Assembly: GCF_003985155.1 (NCBI RefSeq) | Contig: NZ_ML133693.1 | Span: 186,001 to 250,000, forward strand | Reading direction: 5' to 3' | Length of the DNA stretch: 64,000 bases | Source: Rhizobium vallis | Lineage (GTDB): Bacteria; Pseudomonadota; Alphaproteobacteria; Rhizobiales; Rhizobiaceae | In this document: positions 10,565-18,940 of the stretch, one piece after another | How the letters are laid out: every line of letters begins with the position of its first letter | How positions within the stretch are numbered: position 1 is the first letter of the stretch | Notes under the pieces: generated by a model | What the model was told of the DNA's origin: nothing | What the model saw: only the letters and a program-made list of their open reading frames with translations | Databases searched by the model: none | Made by a program: the position numbers and the translations under genes

Positions 10565-12186
10565 ACATGCGTGAGAACGCTGCGGCCGTTGATGCGGGTA
10601 GCTACGACTACATCATCGTCGGCGCGGGATCGGCGGGCTGTGTTCTGGCCAACCGGCTGTCGGCCGATCCGAAAAACCGTGTCCTGCTGCTCGAAGCCGG
10701 CGGCAGCGACCGGTATCACTGGGTGCATGTCCCGATCGGCTATCTTTACTGTATGGGCAATCCGCGCACCGACTGGATGATGAAGACGGCGGCAGAAGCC
10801 GGGCTGAACGGCCGGTCGCTGCCCTATCCGCGCGGAAAGGTGCTGGGCGGCTGCTCGTCGATCAACGGCATGATCTACATGCGCGGCCAGGCGGCCGATT
10901 ACGACGGCTGGCGGCAGGCGGGTAATTCCGGCTGGGGCTGGGACGACGTGCTGCCCTATTTCCTGAAATCCGAGGACAATTATCGCGGCAAGTCGCGGAT
11001 GCACGGGGCAGGCGGCGAATGGCGGGTGGAAAAGCAGCGGCTTTCCTGGCCGATCCTCGATGCCTTTCGCGATGCGGCCGAAGAACTCGGCATTCCAAAA
11101 ACCGACGATTTCAATGACGGCGACAATGAGGGCTCAGGTTATTTCGAGGTCAATCAGCGCGGCGGCCTGCGCTGGAACACGACCAAGGCCTTTCTGCGCC
11201 CGGCGATGAAGCGGACCAATCTGCGTGTCCTCACGTGTGCCGAAACCGAGCGGCTGGAATTCGACGGCAGGATGGTGAGCGGCGTGCGCTTCCGGCTGAA
11301 CGGGCAGGGCCATCTGGCGCGCGCCGGCCGCGAGGTCATTCTGTCTGCCGGTGCGATCAATTCGCCTAAGATCCTGGAGTTTTCCGGGATCGGTCGCCCC
11401 GACGTGTTGTCCGCTGCCGGACTTGATGTCACCCATGAACTTCCGGGTGTCGGCGAAAACCTTCAGGATCATCTGCAAATCCGTACGGTTTTCCGCATCG
11501 AGGGCGCAAAGACGCTGAACCAGCTCTATCACAACCTGTTCACCCGGGCGGGCATGGGGCTTGAATACATGCTGCGCCAGTCCGGGCCGCTGTCGATGGC
11601 GCCGAGCCAGCTCGGTATCTTTGCCAAGAGCGATCCGGCTGTTGCGACCGCCGATCTGGAATATCACGTGCAGCCGTTGAGCACCGACCGGCTCGGCGAG
11701 CCGCTGCACAAATATCCCGCCGTCACCGTCTCCGTCTGCAATCTGCGGCCGGAAAGCCGAGGAACCGTGCATATTGGTGGCCCGGACCTTTCCTTGGCGC
11801 CGGAAATCCGTCCGAATTATCTTTCGACCGCCCGCGACCGGATCGTTGCGGCGAAATCGATCCGGCATGCCCGCCGGCTCATGCAGGCAGACGCTATTCG
11901 CAAATACTGGCCGCAGGAGATGTTGCCGGGCACGGAATATCAGAGCGACGAGGACCTGATCCGTCGCGTCGGCGATATCGCCACGACGATCTTCCATCCG
12001 GTCGGCACCTGCAAGATGGGCAGCGACACGATGGCGGTCGTCGATCCGCAATTGCGGGTGCATGGGCTCGCCAAACTGCGGGTGGTCGATGCCTCGATCA
12101 TGCCGACGATCGTCTCGGGCAACACCAACTCACCTGTCATCATGATTGCCGAGAAGGCGGCGGAGAACATTCTGTCACGGACATAA
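10561..12186 (+). CDS. GMC-family FAD-dependent oxidoreductase (choline/alcohol dehydrogenase type)
   Basis: Flavoprotein of 541 residues. The N-terminal 'YIIVGAGSAGCVLANRLS' with 'LLLEAGG' binds FAD; 'GGCSSINGMIYMRG' and 'SAGAINSPKIL' are the two GMC signatures; the C-terminal 'FHPVGTCKMG' supplies the catalytic His and 'NTNSPVIMIAEKAA' closes the flavin site. It is the size of BetA/AlkJ-type alcohol dehydrogenases and has no signal peptide. ATG 10561 overlaps the kinase stop. It is the last gene of the operon and may oxidise a primary alcohol of the substrate or of an aldolase product. Confidence 0.92.
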   Translation: MNMRENAAAVDAGSYDYIIVGAGSAGCVLANRLSADPKNRVLLLEAGGSDRYHWVHVPIGYLYCMGNPRTDWMMKTAAEAGLNGRSLPYPRGKVLGGCSSINGMIYMRGQAADYDGWRQAGNSGWGWDDVLPYFLKSEDNYRGKSRMHGAGGEWRVEKQRLSWPILDAFRDAAEELGIPKTDDFNDGDNEGSGYFEVNQRGGLRWNTTKAFLRPAMKRTNLRVLTCAETERLEFDGRMVSGVRFRLNGQGHLARAGREVILSAGAINSPKILEFSGIGRPDVLSAAGLDVTHELPGVGENLQDHLQIRTVFRIEGAKTLNQLYHNLFTRAGMGLEYMLRQSGPLSMAPSQLGIFAKSDPAVATADLEYHVQPLSTDRLGEPLHKYPAVTVSVCNLRPESRGTVHIGGPDLSLAPEIRPNYLSTARDRIVAAKSIRHARRLMQADAIRKYWPQEMLPGTEYQSDEDLIRRVGDIATTIFHPVGTCKMGSDTMAVVDPQLRVHGLAKLRVVDASIMPTIVSGNTNSPVIMIAEKAAENILSRT

Positions 12187-12302
12187 AGAGCCGCCTTTTG
12201 GGAGCCTAGGACGATTCGACTATGGCCGAGCCGCGGCTGAAACTGTAGAAGAGTTTTGCGGTGGCGTAATCGTCTGCTTGGGTGCCGCGGAGTTGAGCGT
12301 AT

Positions 12303-13127
12303 ATGGTCTCTTTTTGGAAGGCGTCACCTGCGATTGCAGCGGTTTCCCTGGGACTGACATTGATCGATGCTCACCCAGGAATGAGTGAGGACCCGGCGTC
12401 GGCGAAGAGCCAATGGATCGTCACCCTCGGTGGTTCCGTCGAATACGGTCCGTCCTATGAAGGGTCGAAGCATCTTTCCGTCAGCGGCATGCCCTCCTTT
12501 GATGTCAGGCGCCTGGGAGATGCGGCGGAATACAGCGCTCCCGACGACAATATCGACTATGGTCTGTTTGACATCGGCGGTGTCGAGATCGGCCCGGTTA
12601 TCGGCCTGAGAGGCGGGCGGTCGCCGCTCGAAGATTCCGACTTGCAAGGCCTGCGCCGAGTACACTGGAATTTCGATGCCGGCGTCTACATGCAATATTG
12701 GCCGATAGAGGATCGCCTGCGCGTGCGGGGCGAAACGCGTCAGGCGCTCTGGGGCGGCGACGGCCTGCTTGCCGATCTCTATCTCGACTGGTTTCAGCCG
12801 CTTGGGGATCGCTGGCTTCTGTCTGCCGGTCCGCGCCTGTCTCTGGCGGACACCACCTATATGCGCAACAATTTCGGGGTTTCGGCCACTGACGCCGCCG
12901 GCAACGGGCGCGTCGATGCGTTTGGCGCAGGTGGCGGTATAAAATCGATCGGCTTCACCGCGGCAGCGACCTATACGCTGTCGCCGGCCTGGAGCGTGCA
13001 GGTCTATGACAAATACAGCCGCCTGGTCGGCGATGCCGCCGACAGTCCGATCACCTCGAAGATCGGCTCAGCCGATCAAAACGTGATCGGCTTTGCCCTC
13101 AACCGTTCCTTCCAGATCGGCTTCTAA
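12303..13127 (+). CDS. MipA/OmpV-family outer-membrane protein
   Basis: A 274-residue protein with an N-terminal hydrophobic export signal (residues 1-27) followed by amphipathic strands typical of the MipA/OmpV barrel: 'WIVTLGGSVEYGPSYEGS' at the start, 'GLRGGRSPLEDSDLQGL', 'WLLSAGPRLSLADTTYM' and a terminal strand 'NVIGFALNRSFQIGF' ending in Phe as expected for BAM recognition. Members are outer-membrane scaffolds or small porins. It follows the GMC gene by 116 bases on the same strand and may have its own promoter. Its 3' end overlaps the convergent cyclopropane synthase gene by 60 bases. Confidence 0.85.
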   Translation: MVSFWKASPAIAAVSLGLTLIDAHPGMSEDPASAKSQWIVTLGGSVEYGPSYEGSKHLSVSGMPSFDVRRLGDAAEYSAPDDNIDYGLFDIGGVEIGPVIGLRGGRSPLEDSDLQGLRRVHWNFDAGVYMQYWPIEDRLRVRGETRQALWGGDGLLADLYLDWFQPLGDRWLLSAGPRLSLADTTYMRNNFGVSATDAAGNGRVDAFGAGGGIKSIGFTAAATYTLSPAWSVQVYDKYSRLVGDAADSPITSKIGSADQNVIGFALNRSFQIGF

Positions 13128-14405
13128 GCACTGCGCCGCAGTGTTCTCATGTGCCCCGATGTAATCGCGAGTCACCGGAAGGATGTCATTACGCTTGGTC
13201 AACTGGATCTGGAAAACCACCAGGTCCTCGTAGCGGAACGCTGCTTCCGCGCTGGCAAGGTAATATTCCCACATCAGGCAGAAACGCTCATCGTAAAGCG
13301 CTGCAGCCTCGTCCCATCTTGCCATGAAGCGTCTTCGCCACTCCGCCAGCGTCCATGCATAATGGAGGCGCAGCACCTCGATATCGGTGACGTAGAGGCC
13401 GGCCTTCTCGATTTCCGGGATGATTTCGGACAAGGCGGGAATATAGCCGCCGGGAAAGATATATTTGTCGAGCCACGGCGTGGTGAAGCCAGGCGTCGCC
13501 GAACAGCCGATCGTATGCAAGACCATCACGCCATCGTCGTCCAGCAGTTCCACGCATTTTTTGAAGAAGGCGCGATAGGATGCCAGCCCGACATGCTCGA
13601 ACATGCCGACCGAGACAATCCGGTCGAAGCGTCCCGTCAGGCTGCGGTAGTCTTGCAGCGCAAACTCGACCGTCGCCGAGCTTTCCCCGCGTTCAGCGGC
13701 CCGTTTTATCGCGTAGGCATGCTGCTCTTCCGACAGCGTGATACCAAGCACATGGCCACCGCGTGCATGACCAGCCATATGCAGGGCCAGCCCGCCCCAG
13801 CCGCAACCGATATCGAGCACCCTGTTGCCGGGGGCGATCTGCAGTTTGGCGGCGAGATGCCGTTTTTTGGCAAGCTGCGCGCCATCGAGCGACTGGTCGG
13901 GGCTTTCAAAATAGGCGCAGGAATATTGCCGGTCCGCATCGAGAAAGAGCTCGTAGAGCCGTCCGTCGAGATCGTAGTGATGCGCGACATTGGCTTTCGA
14001 ACGCGTCGGCAGATTGCGGTGGCGGAAGGTGCGCAACCGGGTGCGGGCGCCATCGATCAGCCGGGCGACAAGGGGATGCCTGGCGTTCTGCGCCTCGCGC
14101 AACATCATTGCCAGGAAGTCGAAAAGTGAACCATGTTCGACGAGAAAGCGGCGGTCCAGGTAGAGTTCGCCGAGCCGCATATCGGCATCGATGAGGAAGG
14201 CCCATTGCGCGGCAAGATCGGCAAAGCGCACATGCACCCGTTCACCGGATGCGTCACCAAAGGACAGCAGACGGCCATTGGACGTGGTAACGTCGAGGCA
14301 ACCGTGCGTGACGATGCGGGAAAGCGCCCGCGCCATGATCCGGTTGGTGAAGGCCGCTGCCGCAGCGCCGATCCTGTGGAGGATGAAGCCTTGTGCCTGC
14401 GCCAT
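13068..14405 (-). CDS. cfa: Cyclopropane-fatty-acyl-phospholipid synthase
   Basis: SAM-dependent enzyme of about 445 residues that adds a methylene bridge to unsaturated acyl chains in membrane lipids. The N-terminal CFA lipid-binding domain leads into 'NVAHHYDLDGRLYELFL' and 'YSCAYFE', then the SAM site 'VLDIGCGWGGLALHMA', 'VSVGMFEHVG' and the C-terminal 'FQIQLTKR'. It is longer than E. coli Cfa (382) mainly through a C-terminal tail of about 35 residues, part of which is encoded in the antisense overlap with the MipA gene. ATG 14405 overlaps the upstream SMR stop; a GTG one codon earlier is also possible. It is the last gene of the nine-gene operon. Confidence 0.92.
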   Translation of the reverse strand: MAQAQGFILHRIGAAAAAFTNRIMARALSRIVTHGCLDVTTSNGRLLSFGDASGERVHVRFADLAAQWAFLIDADMRLGELYLDRRFLVEHGSLFDFLAMMLREAQNARHPLVARLIDGARTRLRTFRHRNLPTRSKANVAHHYDLDGRLYELFLDADRQYSCAYFESPDQSLDGAQLAKKRHLAAKLQIAPGNRVLDIGCGWGGLALHMAGHARGGHVLGITLSEEQHAYAIKRAAERGESSATVEFALQDYRSLTGRFDRIVSVGMFEHVGLASYRAFFKKCVELLDDDGVMVLHTIGCSATPGFTTPWLDKYIFPGGYIPALSEIIPEIEKAGLYVTDIEVLRLHYAWTLAEWRRRFMARWDEAAALYDERFCLMWEYYLASAEAAFRYEDLVVFQIQLTKRNDILPVTRDYIGAHENTAAQCLEADLEGTVEGKADHVLIG

Positions 14406-14833
14406 CACCGCTCCTTGCCAAGATGCGCGCGGGGCAGGGCGTGCCCGCTGCTAGGGTCATCGGCCGCGCGCGTCGCCTCCGATGCGCCGGCGATCATCCA
14501 GACGCCAGCAAGGATCAGGCCGCTGCCGACAATCTGGAGTGCGACGATCGGCTCGCCAAACATCAACCAGCCGCTCGCAATGATCAGGACATAGCTGATG
14601 CCCGAGAGCGGAAAGGCCCTGCTGAGGTCGAGCTCGGCCAGAATGGTCATCCAGACAAAGAAGCAGACGACCTCGACGACGAGGGCCGCCAGGATCCAGT
14701 GCGAGGCAAGTGCGTCGTGCAGCAAGGTCGCGCCCTCGGCACCGCTCAACTGCACGGCGCCGAGCTTCATGAAAACTTGAAACAGCGTGTTGAGGACAGG
14801 CACGGCAAGCCATGTCAGGCGCATCGACGTCAT
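14405..14833 (-). CDS. SMR/EamA-like four-helix membrane protein (second copy)
   Basis: Small inner-membrane protein of 142 residues with four predicted helices, resembling half-size drug/metabolite transporters such as EmrE and the ArnE/ArnF flippase halves. It has the SMR-like start 'WLAVPVLNTLFQVFMKLGA' and 'LSRAFPLSGISYVLIIASGWLMFGE' at the third helix. A hydrophilic tail of about 30 residues follows helix four. Together with the SMR-like gene at 17633 in the same operon it could form a heterodimeric exporter or lipid flippase. Starts and stops overlap both neighbours (GTGATGA arrangement), so expression is coupled. Confidence 0.8.
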   Translation of the reverse strand: MTSMRLTWLAVPVLNTLFQVFMKLGAVQLSGAEGATLLHDALASHWILAALVVEVVCFFVWMTILAELDLSRAFPLSGISYVLIIASGWLMFGEPIVALQIVGSGLILAGVWMIAGASEATRAADDPSSGHALPRAHLGKER

Positions 14834-15978
14834 CACTTGGCCTGCTCTGCGGAAAAAAGCGGGGAGACCAGCCGCAGCAATGTCTGCAGCACGGGATTTC
14901 GGTGACGGAAGAACATGGTGTTGGCCGTCAGCTGGCTGCCGAGCCGCACCTTGTTTTCGTAATATGCCTGTCCGCTCTGGTATCGACCGAGACCGCTGTC
15001 GAGACAGTAACGCAAATTGGTGAACCAGCTCAGGAAATAGAGATTGTAGGGCCGTCCCTGTTCGCCATCCATGCAGAAGAACTTGTCGATCGCGACGCGA
15101 TCGTCATGAACGATGAGATTGGCAGCCAGCAGCTCGTCCTCGACAAAATAGAGGACGCAGAACGAACGGCCGCGCATATGGGTCAGTATCCCCTCGAAAT
15201 AGGCGGGCGTCAGCTCTTCGAACTGCCATTCGCTGCGATTGCGCGTATCGTGGTAAAGCGCCATGATACGTGGCAGCACGTCACCCACATCCGTTCTGAT
15301 TTCGACCCTGACGGCGTCGAAGGACTTCATCTTGCGCCGCATATCCTTGCGCGTGCCCGCAGACAGCCGGGCCATGTATTCGTCGATCGTCCGAAAATCG
15401 ATATCGAGCCAGGCGGATGGCAGGCCGCCGATTGCGGCATAGCGCCGTTCTGAAAACAGGGTGCCGAACTCCAGCGCGCCCGGCGCGGGAATATCCTTAA
15501 CCCCCATCAGCGCGCAGCCTTCCCGAGCCGCAAGACTTTCGAAGGCGTCGAGCAATTCGCCGAGCAGTGCCTCACGACGTGCCTCGGGCACCTCGGCATG
15601 AAAGCCTATGACGCCGTTTTCGGTGCACGGCGAGCCGAGGCAGGCAAGCCGCAGCACCAGGAAACCTGAAACGTGTCGTCGCACGCGGCGGATCAGCCGG
15701 CGCGGCAAGCCCTCTTCCAGTGTCGTGTCCAGCGGATAGGGGCAGAGGAACGCCGGCATGGCGGCGCTGATCCTTCCGTTCTCGACGATCGTAATGTAGC
15801 GCCAGTCGAATTCACCGATGCCGGCGTCTTCGATCGCAAGCAGGCAATCATAATCTTCGACATGGCCGCGGTAGCAGGCATTCCAGGCTTCGCGGCCGAT
15901 GGCGCGGATCGTGTCGTAGACCTGTGCAACCGGCCCGCCATCTTCGGCGGGAAACTGTCTATAGGCGAGCTTCAGCAT
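14833..15978 (-). CDS. GNAT-fold N-acyltransferase, large form
   Basis: About 381 residues, longer than a simple GNAT and resembling the COG3146 / FemAB-like group with two tandem GNAT-like halves. The C-terminal half contains 'TRKDMRRKMKSFDAVRVEI', 'VLYFVEDELLAANLIVHDD' and 'YNLYFLSWFTNLRYCLDSG', as in acyltransferases that use acyl-CoA or acyl-ACP. ATG 15978 is preferred over a TTG at 15990. The start overlaps the hydrolase gene by 20 bases. Given the desaturase and cyclopropane synthase in the operon, transfer of a fatty acyl group to an amine is a reasonable inference; the substrates are not shown by the sequence. Confidence 0.75.
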   Translation of the reverse strand: MLKLAYRQFPAEDGGPVAQVYDTIRAIGREAWNACYRGHVEDYDCLLAIEDAGIGEFDWRYITIVENGRISAAMPAFLCPYPLDTTLEEGLPRRLIRRVRRHVSGFLVLRLACLGSPCTENGVIGFHAEVPEARREALLGELLDAFESLAAREGCALMGVKDIPAPGALEFGTLFSERRYAAIGGLPSAWLDIDFRTIDEYMARLSAGTRKDMRRKMKSFDAVRVEIRTDVGDVLPRIMALYHDTRNRSEWQFEELTPAYFEGILTHMRGRSFCVLYFVEDELLAANLIVHDDRVAIDKFFCMDGEQGRPYNLYFLSWFTNLRYCLDSGLGRYQSGQAYYENKVRLGSQLTANTMFFRHRNPVLQTLLRLVSPLFSAEQAK

Positions 15979-16774
15979 AGCCTGCCTCAAAGAAGTTGGC
16001 GGTGAATTCCGCGACCTGTCGATGCTGGCGGTCGAGATGGATCATATGGTAGCTGTCCTTGATCCACTTGAGTTCATGCGGCCCGCCGATGTGATCGGAT
16101 ATGTAAAGCGCATGCCGGGGGTTGCTGAGATCGTCCTCTTCGGCGTGGAGGATCAGGGTTGGCGTCCGGATCTCAGGCAGGGTTCCGCGCAGCGCCTTGC
16201 CCAATCGATACATCTCGACGATGCCGCGGCCGGGGAATTTCTCGAGCATGCCTTCGCCCGCCATGTCCTCGACGAGGCGGCGCATGCGATCATCCTTGAT
16301 GCCGAGCGATTGGTTTTCCCTGAAATTGAGGCGATCGAGAAACGGCACCCGCGACAGCCAGCCGATATGCGGCGACAGCATCGTATAATGTCGCGGAACG
16401 TCCCAGCCGTCGTAGTGGAAGCAGGGCGAGTAGATCGCCACCGCCTTGATCAGGTCCGGCCGGTGCTTGGCAGCCAGCAAAGACAACTTGCCGCCGACGC
16501 AGATGCCGGCGGCAAAAACCGCCTGCGTGCGCGCCGCCAGGAATTCGGATCCGCGCACGACGCTTGCCAGCCAGTCTTCCCAATGCGTGCTGCGCAGCGT
16601 CTTGATATCTTCGCCATGACCGGCCAGCAACGGCGCGTGAACGCTGTAGCCGCGCCGGTTGAGCCGGCGCGCCACGAGCTTCATTTCGGCCGGGGCGCCC
16701 GTCAAGCCGTGGATCAGCAGCACACCTTTGCCATTGGTTCCTGGCAGGAAGAAGCTCAACTGCTCAGACCTCAT
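15959..16774 (-). CDS. Alpha/beta hydrolase (serine esterase/lipase type)
   Basis: A 271-residue protein with 'GVLLIHGLTGAPAEM' (oxyanion-hole HG) near residue 20 and a nucleophile-elbow position at 'AAGICVGGKLSL', in which the nucleophile appears to be Cys rather than Ser (G-I-C-V-G). The acid and His can be placed at 'LHAEEDDLSNP' and 'DSYHMIHLD'. The family includes carboxylesterases and monoglyceride lipases. ATG 16774 is chosen because it overlaps the desaturase stop; longer in-frame forms would run inside the desaturase gene. The Cys nucleophile recalls dienelactone-hydrolase-like or acyl-transferring members. Confidence 0.8.
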   Translation of the reverse strand: MRSEQLSFFLPGTNGKGVLLIHGLTGAPAEMKLVARRLNRRGYSVHAPLLAGHGEDIKTLRSTHWEDWLASVVRGSEFLAARTQAVFAAGICVGGKLSLLAAKHRPDLIKAVAIYSPCFHYDGWDVPRHYTMLSPHIGWLSRVPFLDRLNFRENQSLGIKDDRMRRLVEDMAGEGMLEKFPGRGIVEMYRLGKALRGTLPEIRTPTLILHAEEDDLSNPRHALYISDHIGGPHELKWIKDSYHMIHLDRQHRQVAEFTANFFEAGYAEARL

Positions 16775-17636
16775 GCCGAAGCTCCATCTCGCGATTTTCC
16801 GGAGCCATGAAGCCGAGGGCATGGCAGGTGCTGATGACATGCGTGCCGGCCTTTTCCTGTTCTTCCCTGATCTGTTCGTGCAGTGCCGCAAGCTTCGTCC
16901 AGTGGGTGCGCGGCCGGTAATGATGTTCGGCATGGTAACCATTGCCGAACCAAAGCCAGTTGTAGAACGGCTTGTGGCTGCTCACGCCCCAGGCAATCGG
17001 TTCGTCCGGATCGCCATGCAGGTGTTCGTAATAGCCGTTGAGCGACGACAGGCAATTGCCGGCATAGTAAAACGGCACGAAAAACAGCACGGCCTTCCAA
17101 TCGTAAATCAGCGCGATCGCCGCCAGGCCGAGGAAAGCAAGCAGTTCGAAACGGCCCCATGCGGCATCGAAAGGACGGTTCTTGGCGATGGCCATGTGAA
17201 TATCGCCGAGACTGTCGCGGAAGAAGCTCTTCAGCGTGTAGGACCAGACATTCTCCGGCTCGCCGTTCTGGCCGTAGCGGTAGATCGACAGCAGATCGAT
17301 CGTACCGCCCTTATCGTCCGGCCGGTCGCTGTTGCCGGAGTGATGGCGCAAATGCACCCAATGGTAATAGGTCTGAGAAAAACCGATCGCCACCGACTCC
17401 AGCAGGCTGAAGCCGTAATTCATCCAGCGCGGCTTGAAATACGGCGTGTGGATGAAATTGTGTGAGATGCTATTGATGTTCCAGGATATCGATACGGCAT
17501 AGAGGCAACCCAGGATCGCGGAGATCCAGAGCGGCCTGCTTTCGAAGCCGACGATCAGGTAGACGTCAAAGACGAGATGCGCGAAGGCCGCAAGCACGGG
17601 GGCGACATCCCATCTGGTATGAGCAAAGATTTTCAT
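16764..17636 (-). CDS. Membrane fatty acid desaturase
   Basis: Integral membrane di-iron enzyme of 290 residues. The three histidine boxes are present: 'HNFIH' near residue 60, 'HLRHH' near 95 and 'HAEHH' near 236, with hydrophobic segments in between. It would introduce a double bond or hydroxyl into an acyl chain at the cytoplasmic membrane. The substrate (phospholipid, ornithine-type lipid or free acyl) is not evident. It overlaps both neighbours by a few bases. In the same operon as cyclopropane synthase, which needs a cis double bond, a desaturase-then-cyclopropanation sequence is possible. Confidence 0.9.
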   Translation of the reverse strand: MKIFAHTRWDVAPVLAAFAHLVFDVYLIVGFESRPLWISAILGCLYAVSISWNINSISHNFIHTPYFKPRWMNYGFSLLESVAIGFSQTYYHWVHLRHHSGNSDRPDDKGGTIDLLSIYRYGQNGEPENVWSYTLKSFFRDSLGDIHMAIAKNRPFDAAWGRFELLAFLGLAAIALIYDWKAVLFFVPFYYAGNCLSSLNGYYEHLHGDPDEPIAWGVSSHKPFYNWLWFGNGYHAEHHYRPRTHWTKLAALHEQIREEQEKAGTHVISTCHALGFMAPENREMELRHEV

Positions 17637-17986
17637 AGTCCGGTTGCTCCCACGCAGGCCACGCCGGCGGTAATGAGAAACACGCCCGTCGCGTGGCGAA
17701 GGTTGATCTTTTCTTTGAAGACGGCCGCGCCGGCGACCACGGTCCCAACATAGCTGAGCGCCATCAGCGGAAAGGCGATGGTCAGCGGCACGCGGGCGAG
17801 CACCGCCGTCCAGGCAAGCAGTTCGATCGCCCAGAAGGCGATGCCGAGCCAGGTCAGCGGCTTGACCAGGGTTGCCAGAATGGCGTTGTCGCTGGCCGCC
17901 TGCTTGAAGCAGACCTCGCGGGCGGTTTCCGCGACCACGCAGAACAGGATCAGGCCGAACATCGGCAAGGTGAGGCCGCCGGTCAT
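17633..17986 (-). CDS. SMR/EamA-like four-helix membrane protein (first copy)
   Basis: A 117-residue protein of four helices, close in size to EmrE/SugE and to ArnE/ArnF. It has 'CVVAETAREVCFKQAA' in helix one, with a Glu placed where SMR proteins hold their proton/substrate-binding carboxylate, and 'RVPLTIAFPLMALSYVGTVVAGAAVFKE' in helices three and four. The second SMR-like gene at 14405 lacks an obvious Glu in helix one, supporting a heterodimer with asymmetric roles. The start overlaps the arginase-like gene stop as ATGA. Confidence 0.82.
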   Translation of the reverse strand: MTGGLTLPMFGLILFCVVAETAREVCFKQAASDNAILATLVKPLTWLGIAFWAIELLAWTAVLARVPLTIAFPLMALSYVGTVVAGAAVFKEKINLRHATGVFLITAGVACVGATGL

Positions 17987-18939
17987 TCCATCGCTTCCGC
18001 CAGGACTTCCAGCAACGCGTGATTTGCGGCGCTGTTGATGTTGCGCACGGCGTCCGCCGCCTGCCGAAGCCGTGGCTGATCGATGAAGATTTCCGCCTGC
18101 TTCAGGAACCGGGTCTTGAGGCCGCCGGCGTAGCTTGGCGCCGAATAATCGCCGATGACGTCGGCGCCAATGACGCGATGGCGGCTGCCGATCTCGCTGA
18201 TCAGCGCCATCAGATAGGGCAGGCGCATGCGGCCCTGGTCCCAGTTGGTCACGGCGTCATCGGCGGCAAGCACGTCCTTGTCGATCGTGAAATAGACCGC
18301 CTCGGTGCCGATGCGGCTGAGGATGAGGTCGATGAAATTCTCTTCGCCGATCTCGGAGATGGAATTCCAGTGCAGGGCGCGCCCATCCTGCCGGTAGCTG
18401 GCGCCACTGCCGTATTCGGCAGAGACGCGGCTTGGCGGATGCTCGTAAGGGTAAAGCTCCAGCTTGCCTTCCCTCAACCAGCGCAGATTGGCTCCCTTGC
18501 GTTCGGGATTGCGCAGGTCGTGGCTGCAGACGCCGACCGTGACGACCTTTTCTATCTTGGGGTTTGACAGGGCGCTGTTGATCCACGAGCCGCAGTGCAT
18601 GCCGCCCTCGAAATTCACCCAGTCCGGGTGATTGTCGAAATGAACGAGGGTGGTCGAAACCGGCCGCCGTTCGAGGGCCGTATCGAGAAGCAGAGCGGTC
18701 ACATGGTGGAAATCGCCCGAGCCCATGAAGGCAAGCTGTGGTCCCCTGCCTCGAGAGGGCAGCGATCGGGAGATGTCCCGACCAAGTTCGGAAAGCATCT
18801 TCTGCCTGCCCCACAACCTGATTGCACTGCCGCCCCGCTTGTCGACGTGGTGGCACGCGCCTGCAAGTGTGCAGGCGCGCACGAAGTCCGGCTGCAACTC
18901 CAAAGCATCGTCGAGATGAAGGAGGAGAAGCTGCACCAT
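17983..18939 (-). CDS. Arginase/ureohydrolase-fold protein of unknown substrate
   Basis: A 318-residue protein with arginase-fold metal motifs in altered form: 'MGSGDFHHV' in place of GGDHS, 'LVHFDNHPDW' in place of the DAHxD strand, and 'YFTIDKDVLAADD' in place of SxDxDxxDP. The two Asp of the last motif and the His/Asp of the second are kept, so a binuclear metal site is likely. Overall similarity to true arginases and agmatinases is low, so hydrolysis of a guanidino group is only one option; amidohydrolase activity on another C-N bond is equally possible. It lies one base from the aminotransferase gene. Confidence 0.7.
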   Translation of the reverse strand: MVQLLLLHLDDALELQPDFVRACTLAGACHHVDKRGGSAIRLWGRQKMLSELGRDISRSLPSRGRGPQLAFMGSGDFHHVTALLLDTALERRPVSTTLVHFDNHPDWVNFEGGMHCGSWINSALSNPKIEKVVTVGVCSHDLRNPERKGANLRWLREGKLELYPYEHPPSRVSAEYGSGASYRQDGRALHWNSISEIGEENFIDLILSRIGTEAVYFTIDKDVLAADDAVTNWDQGRMRLPYLMALISEIGSRHRVIGADVIGDYSAPSYAGGLKTRFLKQAEIFIDQPRLRQAADAVRNINSAANHALLEVLAEAME

Positions 18940-18940
18940 T

